From Bradyrhizobium sp. sGM-13 (lineage in GTDB: Bacteria > Pseudomonadota > Alphaproteobacteria > Rhizobiales > Xanthobacteraceae): DNA of 64,000 nt. The first letter of the stretch is position 1. Every line of letters begins with the position of its first letter. Location of the stretch: contig NZ_JAGWDK010000009.1 of NCBI RefSeq assembly GCF_018398875.1, forward strand, positions 1 to 64,000, given 5' to 3'. Below are positions 7,988 to 15,227 of this stretch, piece by piece. The notes beneath the pieces are model-generated. The model was given only the letters and a program-made list of their open reading frames with translations, was not told the DNA's origin and did not search any database. Position numbers and translations under genes: made by a program.

Positions 7988-8503
7988 ATGCGTATTCTGT
8001 TTAGAGTTGTCGCGATTGCGGCAATCCCCGCTTGGTTCGGCGTACATACAGATTCTGCTGCAGCTCAGAGCTTCAACGAGAGATGGTCGATCATTCCAAA
8101 GGCGCACGCAGAACCGGCTCCTCCTGAAGCAGCCGACCAGATTAACCAGGAAGTGCAATCTCAAATCGGAGGACAGCCGACGCGGTCTTCGGAAGATCGC
8201 GTAACTCGTCGATCTTCCAACCGGGTCTTTTCCGGAAATGCCTCTTACTACTCATACTCGAAAGGAAAAACAGCCAGCGGCTCCGCGTTCAACCGGGATG
8301 CATTGACCGCAGCTCACCGTAGCCTGCCGTTCGGCACAAGAGTTCGCGTAACCGATCTTGCGAGCAACAAGTCGGTGGTAGTTCGCATCACCGATCGTGG
8401 CCCTTGGGTACGCGGCCGCGTCGTCGACGTTTCGCTCGGCGCCGCGCGCAGCCTGGGGATCACAGACCGCGGCGTGGCCCAGGTTCGTGTTGAGGTGCTT
8501 TAG
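7988..8503 (+). CDS. RlpA-like exported protein (double-psi beta-barrel)
   Basis: This 171-residue protein has GAGG six bases before the ATG. A signal peptide (MRILFRVVAIAAIPAWFG, cleavage near AAAQ) precedes a linker and the C-terminal RlpA-like domain. That domain shows GNASYYSYSKGKTASGSAFN, then TAAHRSLPFGTRVRVT, RITDRGPW and VDVSLGAARSLGI. These are the conserved blocks of the DPBB fold of RlpA, which binds or cleaves denuded peptidoglycan strands. It lacks a SPOR domain and an obvious lipobox, so it is a short soluble periplasmic member. There are no operon partners. Name kept general because lytic activity is not guaranteed. Confidence 0.8.
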   Translation: MRILFRVVAIAAIPAWFGVHTDSAAAQSFNERWSIIPKAHAEPAPPEAADQINQEVQSQIGGQPTRSSEDRVTRRSSNRVFSGNASYYSYSKGKTASGSAFNRDALTAAHRSLPFGTRVRVTDLASNKSVVVRITDRGPWVRGRVVDVSLGAARSLGITDRGVAQVRVEVL

Positions 8504-8765
8504 CTTGCGTCTGCCCAGCGACTGAAATGGACTTAGCGAACGAGCTGCGAGACTGTAGGCCGCTCCCTGGATCGATGGTGAGGCGTGCGGCGCGTGACCG
8601 GCAGCCGGTCCTTTAGCCGCTCAAAACAAAATCGCCGCAATCATGGCGCTCTTCATGACGCGCCCACGATGACGAGCCATATCGACTCAAGCTGTATTGA
8701 AGGACAGCGAATTCATAGAGATTGACGTACGAGATTGACGGTACCGAACGCGGCAAACCGGCCGA

Positions 8766-8876
8766 CTATTCCATCCCCTCAAGCTCGCGAACGTCCCATA
8801 GTGAAACTGCCAGGATAATGAGCGATGGCGTCCACGCGAGCATGGCTCCAAATGCTATCGCTTGCAAAGTGGTCAT
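8766..8876 (-). CDS. 36-residue single-span membrane microprotein
   Basis: The sequence reads MTTLQAIAFGAMLAWTPSLI, followed by ILAVSLW and an acidic end (DVRELEGME). The ATG is at 8876 and the upstream GGGAAAG may serve as the ribosome-binding site. One hydrophobic helix spans residues 5-27. The AMLAWTPSLIILAVSLW pattern is one I recall as a repeated microprotein of Bradyrhizobium. No function is known. Two further proteins of this size class are at 19943-20044 and 21082-21168. Confidence 0.55.
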   Translation of the reverse strand: MTTLQAIAFGAMLAWTPSLIILAVSLWDVRELEGME

Positions 8877-9185
8877 GGATCTTTCCCAAATTTCCACCCA
8901 CCAACCAACATCAGGAAACTAATTTGAACCTTCAGTTTGACCAGAAGTTACCAACACAAACCTTTTCTGCGCGAAGAGTTCCCCGCCTGGTGTGACTTTC
9001 CGGGAACAGTTGAATGTGTGAGATGCAGCGCTTCCAAACAAGCGCGGCGCCGACGTCAGGCTGCTCTTCGATCACGCCGGTGTCCAATTCCCCTTAGGTA
9101 TGTCGCCTAACGGGCAGACAGTGATTTGAATTAAATATTATTATCATCTCGAATTAAATCAGCATAACTCGTCTAAATTACTGGC
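8877..9185. other. Intergenic region ending in an AT-rich, inverted-repeat segment
   Basis: No gene seen. From about 9118 to 9178 the sequence is strikingly AT-rich for this genome and contains GAATTAAAT twice, 24 bases apart. TGATTT-G-AATT (9121-9131) is mirrored by AATTAAATCA (about 9152-9161). This lies directly before the Tat-signal gene and could be its promoter/operator or a site for an H-NS-type protein (inference). Confidence 0.4.
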
Positions 9186-9197
9186 TCGGAGGCAGTC

Positions 9198-9431
9198 ATG
9201 GATGACCGCGAGCAACAAGAGACCGAAGACCGCCGGAAATTTCTGATTTCAGCCGGCAGGTTTGCAGCCGTAACACCCCCAGCAATAACGCTGCTGCTAT
9301 CGACCTCTCTCACCTCCGATGCGATCGCGCATTCTGGCGCGAGCGTCCGTGGCGGGCCGAAAGGCAACAACGGCTACGGCAACAGCGGCGGCGACGGCAG
9401 CCCAAACGGCAAGCCTGACAAGTATCGCTAG
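9198..9431 (+). CDS. Small Tat-type exported protein, Gly/Asn-rich
   Basis: This 77-residue protein has GGAGG seven bases before the ATG. The N-terminus has a twin-arginine element, DRRKFLISAGRFAAV, followed by a hydrophobic stretch (ITLLLSTSLTSDAIAHSG) ending in a likely AIA cleavage site. The mature part is only about 35 residues, rich in Gly, Asn and Asp. The sequence class is common in Bradyrhizobium, with no known role. Export by the Tat system is inferred from the RR-x-FL motif. Confidence 0.7.
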   Translation: MDDREQQETEDRRKFLISAGRFAAVTPPAITLLLSTSLTSDAIAHSGASVRGGPKGNNGYGNSGGDGSPNGKPDKYR

Positions 9432-9469
9432 GTACGAGTATTGGCCGCCGACATCAAACGACTTTTTGA

Positions 9470-9622
9470 GCCAACCAGTTTCTGGAACCAGCTGCCCAAC
9501 CCCAACCCGGAAGAAGGCGGCCCCAGCACGTCAAGGTCTTCGCCACCACCACCGTCGCGGAAAGCTGGTTCGAGGAAAATGATCCCGAAGGCGTAGCGTT
9601 CGAATATGAAGTTCTGGAATGA
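9470..9622 (+). pseudogene. 3' relic of a small conserved gene (VAFEYEVLE family), copy 1
   Basis: The frame ending at TGA 9620-9622 reads HVKVFATTTVAESWFEENDP then EGVAFEYEVLE. Two other relics of the same protein are at 17188-17321 and 17610-17702; together they suggest an intact protein of about 45-50 residues beginning MTVFVYVNTSKQVGDPEHI. Here the 5' part is replaced by unrelated sequence with no start codon or ribosome-binding site (a stop precedes at 9467-9469). Function unknown. Confidence 0.6.
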
Positions 9623-9752
9623 ACCGCATCGGCCGCAGGTTCCGCGAGCAGCCCTGTCCGCATCGGGAAAAATAGGCAACTACTTAGGAACTTATCATCG
9701 CGAAAGTGGTATCCTTCGAGCGCTGGGTGCATGGTGAGCGTAGGAGGGGCTG

Positions 9753-9974
9753 ATGAGGGCTAAAGTCCAAATTCCAAGCTACTACCTGTATCAATTAGAC
9801 AAAGATAACACTGAGATACTCCGAAAGTTTGCGGAGCTCGCGACTCTGCGGGAGCTGGTTCGACAAAAAGAGGCAGCCCTGCGCGCGGAGCGAGCGTATC
9901 GCGAAAGATCGACGACTATGTTGCCGATTAAGGCCGGCGATCCTTCCCGCCGTCACTATCGGACGGCCGGTTGA
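9753..9974 (+). CDS. Small coiled-coil protein, module copy 3
   Basis: This 73-residue protein begins MRAKVQIPSYYLYQLDKDN. A strong AGGAGGGG precedes the ATG. The central helix FAELATLRELVRQKEAALRA resembles the cores of the 3062 and 4798 proteins (AE-x-x-x-LRE-x-VR). The C-terminal 15 codons overlap the 3' end of the H-NS-like gene on the opposite strand (9928-10098) by 47 bases. The N-terminus differs from the other two copies, so it is the most diverged member. Function unknown. Confidence 0.55.
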   Translation: MRAKVQIPSYYLYQLDKDNTEILRKFAELATLRELVRQKEAALRAERAYRERSTTMLPIKAGDPSRRHYRTAG

Positions 9975-10098
9975 GTTGACGTATTCGATCTTCCAGCAGC
10001 TTCTTCCTGGCGGTCAGTTTTTCACGAAGAACTGACTGCATCAGCTGGTGAAGCTCGAACAGTTCTTCAATCGACATTGACTCCCACTCCCTAGGCAT
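9928..10098 (-). CDS. H-NS-like protein reduced to the oligomerisation domain, copy 3
   Basis: This 56-residue protein begins MPREWESMSIEELFELHQLM and continues QSVLREKLTARKKLLEDRIR. It is close to the 3257-3445 protein over residues 4-45, then ends in a different short tail (DSDGGKDRRP). As in copy 1, the DNA-binding C-terminal domain of H-NS is missing and not found downstream in another frame. It is convergent with, and overlaps, the coiled-coil gene 9753-9974. About 100 bases of upstream sequence are also shared with copy 1, so the duplication included the promoter region. It could act by poisoning full-length H-NS oligomers. Confidence 0.55.
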   Translation of the reverse strand: MPREWESMSIEELFELHQLMQSVLREKLTARKKLLEDRIRQLNRPSDSDGGKDRRP

Positions 10099-10531
10099 GA
10101 CGCGTCTCCGCGATCACGAAAGCAGTTTGCTCATCGAAACTTCAGAGATATGGGAGAGAGGCTCAGTCGCAACGCACAGAAAATATTAAATTAGGATCTA
10201 CGGTTCGAGAACCTCACCGCGCGCCCTAAGCTGGCAAACGTGAAGAAGAAGGCCCTGGCGCGGGGATCGCGCCGGGGCCATCGGAGTATTCCCATTCCAA
10301 TCAGCCAGACAGCGCAGTGGGTACCCGTCTAGCGCTCCCAGATTAGCGGGAAAACCTGGCAATGTCTGCCAAATAGTCAACAGAGCGGTGAAGAGAGGGC
10401 GGACAATGAAACCAGTTCCGCCGCTTGTACGCTCGGGGTGGAAGGCGCCAAATGATCGCCTAGGAACCACTCGGTGGCCCCCCAAGTTTCTACCACGTGT
10501 CAACTTGTTTGACTTTGCACAGGGGCGTTTG
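10099..10531. other. Intergenic region upstream of H-NS-like copy 3
   Basis: The first 100 bases match the corresponding region of copy 1 (GAAACTTCAGAGATATGG-type sequence, found at 3490 and 10137). A terminator hairpin follows. No gene is seen in the remainder; a frame from 10388 runs into the next gene but has no start signal of its own. Confidence 0.4.
10242..10279 (-). terminator. Hairpin terminator, minus strand
   Basis: GGCCCCGGCGCGATCCCCGC then GCCAGGGCC folds back on itself on the minus strand and is followed by TTCTTCTTC. Its position relative to the H-NS-like gene matches the terminator at 3604-3638, so both were duplicated together. Confidence 0.45.
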
Positions 10532-10765
10532 ATGAAGGAGCTCTCTGCGCTCGAGTTGGCCATAGCGTCAAGCCTAATGGCCGGCGCCATGCAAGCGGCA
10601 ATGCTTCAGTCGATGGTCCGCAATAATCTCATTACCGCCGAGGAAGGCCATGAGATATACGAGCAGGCACTTTTGATGCTTGAGACTAACCAGACCATGG
10701 CTTCCTCGCCAGACGTGTTCGAGGCAGCTCGCGAACTGATCGAGCAACATCTTCGGAGTACATAG
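10532..10765 (+). CDS. Small helical protein of unknown function
   Basis: The ATG at 10532 (MKELSALELAIASSLMAGAM) follows AGGGG at good spacing; the longer frame from 10388 has no ribosome-binding site. The 77-residue protein consists of helices with a mildly hydrophobic first half (ASSLMAGAMQAAMLQSMV) and an acidic second half ending in EAARELIEQHL. I recall similar short proteins (ELAI-x-SSL) in Bradyrhizobium without function. No operon partner. Confidence 0.55.
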   Translation: MKELSALELAIASSLMAGAMQAAMLQSMVRNNLITAEEGHEIYEQALLMLETNQTMASSPDVFEAARELIEQHLRST

Positions 10766-11039
10766 ACCAATCGGCTGCCTATTCGGAAAGTTATTGGTCT
10801 ACCGCGGCGACCGCTCGGAGGAAGGCGGACCGACAAATGGTAGCGCGGCCCACCCCTCCGCGTTGCACCTAACCATCTGAGGCATTGTCGAATAAGACTC
10901 TGACCAGGGTCACGGTTGGACGCGAAAGGGGTCAATATTCGAAGCCCAGACACAGCAGAACAACCTGCGACCCCGTAGCCGTTCGCCAAGCGGAACAGTT
11001 CGGCATCGGAGGCGTTTTTTTCGCACTGAAGAAACGCCG

Positions 11040-11945
11040 TTGGGGACGCATGTGCTGACGCGAAACGACCGAGCTGCGTTTGCGCTTAAGTGTCCCGCGT
11101 GCAGTCGGGCGACGCCACATCGGTTTCTTTACATCAAGAACGGTTGCGACATCTTTCAATGTCGTGACTGCGGACTGGGACGCACCGAGGCATCGAGCTT
11201 CGATCCCCTCGCTTATTATGACGATGGCTACTTTTCCGGCCGTCAGTCGGACGGCTACGCCGATTATCGCGGCGCCGAACCCGTGCTACGGCGCGAGTTC
11301 GCCCGCACGGTCGAGTTCATCCAGCACCGCAAGCCGCAGGGCCGCCTGCTCGAGATCGGTTGCGCCTACGGCTTCTTTCTCGATGAAGCCCGCCGCGCGG
11401 GATTTGAGGTGAGCGGCATCGAGCCGGCGGGCCAGGCTGCTGCCCATGCTGGCGATCTCGGCTTGAACGTCATCTGCGGCCTGCTGAGCGAAGCGACTCT
11501 CGAGCCGCTAGGCACCCTGGATGTTATCGTCCTCCTCGACGTCATCGAGCATCTGCCCGACCCGCAGGGAGCCCTCGCGCTGCTCGCGGACCATCTTCGG
11601 CCGGACGGAATCATCGTGCTGACGACCGGAGACTTCGGCTCCTTGGCGGCGCGGTCAACCGGCGCGCACTGGCGCCTGATGACGCCTCCGCAACACCTGT
11701 GGTTCTTCAATCGCGCCAGCATCGCGTCTCTGGCCCAATCGGTCGGCTTTCGCGTCGAGAGTTCCGATTACCCCTGGAAATTCGTGCCGTTCTCGCTGAT
11801 CGCCTTCCAGGTCGGTCGCATGCTCCGCCGCAAGATCGCGGCCAGCCCGACCGGCAACCGGTTCGCCATTCCGGTGAACCTGTTTGACGCGATGCGCGTG
11901 GTCTTGAGCAAGGCGCCACCATGTCCGGATACGAGCCCCCCATGA
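11040..11945 (+). CDS. SAM-dependent methyltransferase with N-terminal zinc ribbon
   Basis: This is about 300 residues. The N-terminal region has two CxxC pairs (CPAC at 18-21, CRDC at 41-44) forming a zinc ribbon. A class I methyltransferase domain follows, with the SAM-binding motif LLEIGCAYG (103-111) and a DVIVLLDVIEHLPDP block. This domain order is typical of sugar- or lipid-modifying methyltransferases in surface-glycan clusters. The start is uncertain: TTG at 11040 or GTG at 11052, neither with a good ribosome-binding site. The stop TGA overlaps the next start (ATGA), so it is the first gene of a tightly coupled operon with a microprotein, a GT2 transferase and a DUF2304 protein. Confidence 0.75.
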   Translation: MGTHVLTRNDRAAFALKCPACSRATPHRFLYIKNGCDIFQCRDCGLGRTEASSFDPLAYYDDGYFSGRQSDGYADYRGAEPVLRREFARTVEFIQHRKPQGRLLEIGCAYGFFLDEARRAGFEVSGIEPAGQAAAHAGDLGLNVICGLLSEATLEPLGTLDVIVLLDVIEHLPDPQGALALLADHLRPDGIIVLTTGDFGSLAARSTGAHWRLMTPPQHLWFFNRASIASLAQSVGFRVESSDYPWKFVPFSLIAFQVGRMLRRKIAASPTGNRFAIPVNLFDAMRVVLSKAPPCPDTSPP

Positions 11946-12079
11946 TGGAGCGCCTGAAGGTTGGCCAGATCGCATTGTTGCCGGCGCGTCTCCCGGTTGG
12001 AATCGCGGTGATCGGCTGCGGCCTTGTTGTGGTTTGTTCTCGTTGTGGCTTGTTCTTGTTGTGGGTTGATGGGACATGA
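11942..12079 (+). CDS. 45-residue hydrophobic protein coupled into the glycan operon
   Basis: Its ATG (11942) overlaps the methyltransferase stop and its stop TGA (12077-12079) overlaps the GT2 start, both as ATGA. The sequence begins MMERLKVGQIALLPARLPVG and has one hydrophobic helix (IAVIGCGLVVVCSRCGLFLL). The frame could be a true membrane peptide, or simply a translated bridge that lets ribosomes reach the GT2 gene, because a non-coding spacer would break the coupling. The underlying DNA is G/T-rich (runs like TTGTTGTGG), unlike its neighbours. No homologue recognised. Confidence 0.5.
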   Translation: MMERLKVGQIALLPARLPVGIAVIGCGLVVVCSRCGLFLLWVDGT

Positions 12080-12765
12080 CCAGCCGGATTCGCAATCCCT
12101 GGATCGTTGTCGCGGCGTACAATGAAGCGCCGATGGTCGGCAGCGTCGTGTCCGGCATTCGCCACGCCGGATATGCAGTCGTCGTGGTCGATGACGGCTC
12201 CAGTGACCGGACCGGCGACGTTGCGTTACTCGCAGGCGCGGTCGTCGTCCGGCATCCGGTCAACCTCGGACAGGGCGCCGCGCTGCAGACCGGCATCGAC
12301 TATGCCCTCCAGCGGCGTGCGGATGCGCTTGTCACGTTCGACGCCGACGGCCAGCACTCCCCCGTGGCCATCGCGGCGCTGCTCGCGGCGATCGAGCAGC
12401 CCGGCATCGATTTCGCGCTCGGCAGCCGCTTTCTCACCGGCGCGACGACAAATCTGCCGGTGTCGCGCCGCATCCTGCTCAGCGCCGCGCTTTGGTTCAC
12501 GCGCGCGAGCACCGGACTGCCGGTCACCGATACCCACAATGGCCTACGGGCGATGACCGCGCGCGGCGCCCGCGCGATCTCCTTGCGACAGAACCGAATG
12601 GCGCACGCGTCCGAGATCCTGCACCAGATCGCGCAGAGCCGCCTGCGCTTTGTCGAGGTGCCGGTGAACATCGAATACAGCGCCTATTCGCTTGCCAAGG
12701 GTCAACGCATCACCGATGCGCTGGCCATCCTGATCGATCTGTTTGCGCGGAGGCTCTACCGATGA
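12076..12765 (+). CDS. Family 2 glycosyltransferase (dolichol-phosphate-mannose synthase type)
   Basis: This 229-residue protein is a GT-A fold without membrane spans. The N-terminal nucleotide-sugar site reads VVAAYNEAPMV, with VVDDGSSDRTGD (38-48), then DADGQHS (89-95) as the metal-binding D-x-D and LGSRFLTG (115-122). This is the small DPM1/DPG-type class that moves a sugar from a nucleotide onto a polyprenyl phosphate. Together with the DUF2304 membrane protein (ATGA overlap) and the GT39-like transferase downstream, it probably makes the lipid-linked sugar used to decorate a surface glycan or protein (inference). Confidence 0.85.
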   Translation: MTSRIRNPWIVVAAYNEAPMVGSVVSGIRHAGYAVVVVDDGSSDRTGDVALLAGAVVVRHPVNLGQGAALQTGIDYALQRRADALVTFDADGQHSPVAIAALLAAIEQPGIDFALGSRFLTGATTNLPVSRRILLSAALWFTRASTGLPVTDTHNGLRAMTARGARAISLRQNRMAHASEILHQIAQSRLRFVEVPVNIEYSAYSLAKGQRITDALAILIDLFARRLYR

Positions 12766-13172
12766 TCGCGCAGCTCTTGTTGACGGCCTTTCTGGCGTTG
12801 GTTCTGATCTACGCCTGGTCGGAGCATCGGACGGTGCCGATCATCGGCCCGCTCGCGAGCGGCGCTGCGCTCGCCGGCCTCTACTTCGTTTGGGTGCCGG
12901 AGCATGCCACCGCGCTTGCGGCCTTCGTGGGAATTGGCCGCGGCTCCGACCTCATCGTCTACACCTGGGTCGTGATCAGCCTGCTCATCATGCTCAACTT
13001 GCATCTCAAGTTGCGGCTTCAGCTCGATATGATCACGCGGCTGGCGCGCGCCGTCGCGATCGATCGCGCCAAGGAGAGCCGACGTGAGGCAGGCCCGCCG
13101 CGAAAACGTCGCCCGGTCATGTTGGGCCAAAAGGCCGAGGCGCCCCCGATCGAATTGCAGGCGAAGAAGTAG
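12762..13172 (+). CDS. DUF2304 membrane protein
   Basis: This 136-residue protein starts at ATG 12762, overlapping the GT2 stop. It has three hydrophobic segments (IAQLLLTAFLALVLIYAW; a short one around SGAALAGLYFVWV; VYTWVVISLLIMLNLHLKLR) and a basic cytoplasmic tail (PPRKRRP). The LN-x-x-L-K-x-R...L-T/A-R-x-x-A end is typical of DUF2304, a small family almost always encoded next to GT2 polyprenyl-phosphate glycosyltransferases. It probably anchors or flips the GT2 product (family knowledge, not shown here). It is the last gene of the operon and converges with the GT39 gene 32 bases away. Confidence 0.8.
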   Translation: MIAQLLLTAFLALVLIYAWSEHRTVPIIGPLASGAALAGLYFVWVPEHATALAAFVGIGRGSDLIVYTWVVISLLIMLNLHLKLRLQLDMITRLARAVAIDRAKESRREAGPPRKRRPVMLGQKAEAPPIELQAKK

Positions 13173-13204
13173 ATGCCCTTGTCAAGTCGCGCCCGAAATT
13201 GGCG

Positions 13205-14902
13205 TCACTCGCCGAGCCCGCGACGATTGGCGTAGATCTGGGCGAACGGGCGGCCAAATCGCGTGACCTCATCAACCAGTACGGCCGACGTATCCTTGGC
13301 ACAAGGCCAGCGCTCGGTGGCGATCAGGTAGTCGGCCTTCTGCAGATCGGTTTCGGCAATCCAGTTGCGACGGAACATCACGCCGGCCAGTTGCTCGCGC
13401 CAGCCCAGGCAGACCAGCACGCGCGGCGGATCGCCCGCGAACCGGCCTTCGGCGTCAATTCGACCCTCGAGGCGGCGCAGCGCCACGGGCGTCGCCATGC
13501 CCCAATAGTCGAGATCGAATCGGCCGTAAGCGCCGGCGACGCCGCCTGCCAGACTGTTCATTGCGATATATTCGAGCGGATGCAGGATGACGAGCGTCAC
13601 CACGATGACGGCCGCGTGCGCGACCCCGAGGGCCACGGGCACAATCGGGAGGCGTCGCAAGAAGGGCAAGAGGCTCATCAGCCCGCGCGCGGCCACGATG
13701 GCGAGCATTGGGATCACGAACAATACGTGGCGGACACCGTCATAGAGCGTCGAGCCCTGCAGGATGAGCACCCCGATGGGCCCGAACGCCGCCACACTGA
13801 CGACCAGCACCGCGCGCGATCCAGCGAGCTCGGCCGCAACTGGTCGCAGTCCCACGGCGCCGGACCGACGCAGGGCGCTGAGGGCGGCGCGCGTCCACGA
13901 CCCTGCAGCACCGATCCAGGCCGCCATGCCGAGCAACAGCAACGCCAAAAAGCCCTCGGGCAAACGCGCCGCGAGCTGTCCGGGGATGTACCAGGCGGGC
14001 AGTTTATCGGTGAACGTGCGCTGGCCCCAGTTCTGGAATTCGAACGAGGTGTCGAGCGTAGCAAAGTGCCGATAGGCCTCGAGGAATCGCATGAGCGGAT
14101 GACCAGTCTGCAACCACGGCCAGAGCGCAATCGCCGTCAGCCAGGCGACGAGGATGACGAGCAGCGTATGCAGGGCGATCTGGCGCAATTGGCCATAACC
14201 CGCGCGGCCATGGCGCAGCAGCGCCTCGAGCGCGCACAGGCTCATGCCACCGACGAGGTAGGCGTGCGTGATCACCCCGCCGGTGCGCGTCCCAATGGCG
14301 AGGCCAGTGGCAAGGCCCGTCGCAAGGGTCAGAGGCCAGCTCGGGACCTCCTGCCGCACCATCAGGACGATCAAGAGCGTCGACCAGCTCATGGCGAACA
14401 GGAACGGCACGTCGATCGGGGCGAAGAACAGGTTGCCGTACAGGAAGCCGGTCAGCAGGCACAGGATGAGCGCCGTCAACCCAGCCCAGTACCCGACCGT
14501 GAGCCGTGCCATCGGCACGACGGCGGCGAGCCCAGCGAGGCCGAACAGGAAGGTCATGGCGTGCCGGACCGTGATCGGGCTCGCGAGCTCAAGCGACTGA
14601 ACGGCCGCGACGAGCATCTGAAACCACGGTCCATACATCCACAGATACTCTTCGACCGTCTCGAACTGAGACCGGTCCGTAAAGGCGCTCGTGTACCAGG
14701 CAAGCGCCTTGGGACCGTAATCATCGGTATTGAATTCGTCGGTCGACAGCCCGTAATCCGCGGCGGTCGCAAGCCCGATGATCAAGGCCACGCTCAGCAC
14801 AAGGAGCACGAGCAACGTCTCGGCATGGCGAGCAGCAAATGCGAGGCCGAGCTTGGGCCTCGTAAACCCAGAGCCGTCGTCATCCACCTGTTCAAGCACC
14901 AT
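13205..14902 (-). CDS. GT-C fold glycosyltransferase, GT39-like integral membrane protein
   Basis: This 565-residue protein has about 11 hydrophobic spans. After the first span comes the acidic pair of the GT-C superfamily, STDEFNTDDYG (D55/E56), followed by large hydrophobic blocks (LFGLAGLAAVVPMARL, WSTLLIVLMV, LLVILVAWLTAIALWPW) and a soluble C-terminal domain. Family members take the sugar from a polyprenyl-phosphate donor on the periplasmic side. It faces the methyltransferase-GT2-DUF2304 operon, which would supply that donor. The acceptor is unknown. A long open frame on the other strand (13199-14926) is a GC-driven shadow. Confidence 0.75.
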   Translation of the reverse strand: MVLEQVDDDGSGFTRPKLGLAFAARHAETLLVLLVLSVALIIGLATAADYGLSTDEFNTDDYGPKALAWYTSAFTDRSQFETVEEYLWMYGPWFQMLVAAVQSLELASPITVRHAMTFLFGLAGLAAVVPMARLTVGYWAGLTALILCLLTGFLYGNLFFAPIDVPFLFAMSWSTLLIVLMVRQEVPSWPLTLATGLATGLAIGTRTGGVITHAYLVGGMSLCALEALLRHGRAGYGQLRQIALHTLLVILVAWLTAIALWPWLQTGHPLMRFLEAYRHFATLDTSFEFQNWGQRTFTDKLPAWYIPGQLAARLPEGFLALLLLGMAAWIGAAGSWTRAALSALRRSGAVGLRPVAAELAGSRAVLVVSVAAFGPIGVLILQGSTLYDGVRHVLFVIPMLAIVAARGLMSLLPFLRRLPIVPVALGVAHAAVIVVTLVILHPLEYIAMNSLAGGVAGAYGRFDLDYWGMATPVALRRLEGRIDAEGRFAGDPPRVLVCLGWREQLAGVMFRRNWIAETDLQKADYLIATERWPCAKDTSAVLVDEVTRFGRPFAQIYANRRGLGE

Positions 14903-15227
14903 GCATTGTCCTTAACGGTTGCATGACAACGCACTGGTGCCGTCCGGAAATGTGGTGGGAATTCGCGCGGCGGGATCGCCACATCGCTACCACCACCAAC
15001 GCGATCGAGCGGCAGCACGAGGAGCTTCACGCGGCGGATCGAGACTCAGACGGATCTACCATCCATCGGCCGACACCACCGCCTGCATCACATCAGGCGA
15101 CATCCAGCTAAATCGCTTAATCGAGAACGAACCCCCAGCGCACCTCAAGTGTTGTTCATGGGCTTCCATAACCCGGCTGAAGGGAACTTTGTTCCGCGTT
15201 TCAGGTCTCCTAACTAAGGCGATAGCA
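14903..15227. other. Intergenic region between the GT39 gene and galE
   Basis: About 325 bases holding the divergent promoters of both genes. No further gene is seen; the frame that crosses it is the upstream extension of galE without a start signal. Confidence 0.4.

Noticed and set aside
13199..14926. 575-codon open frame on the plus strand
   Set aside because: It lies exactly opposite the GT39-like gene, is rich in His/Arg/Gln/Glu as expected from a complementary GC-rich frame, and has no ribosome-binding site or domain.
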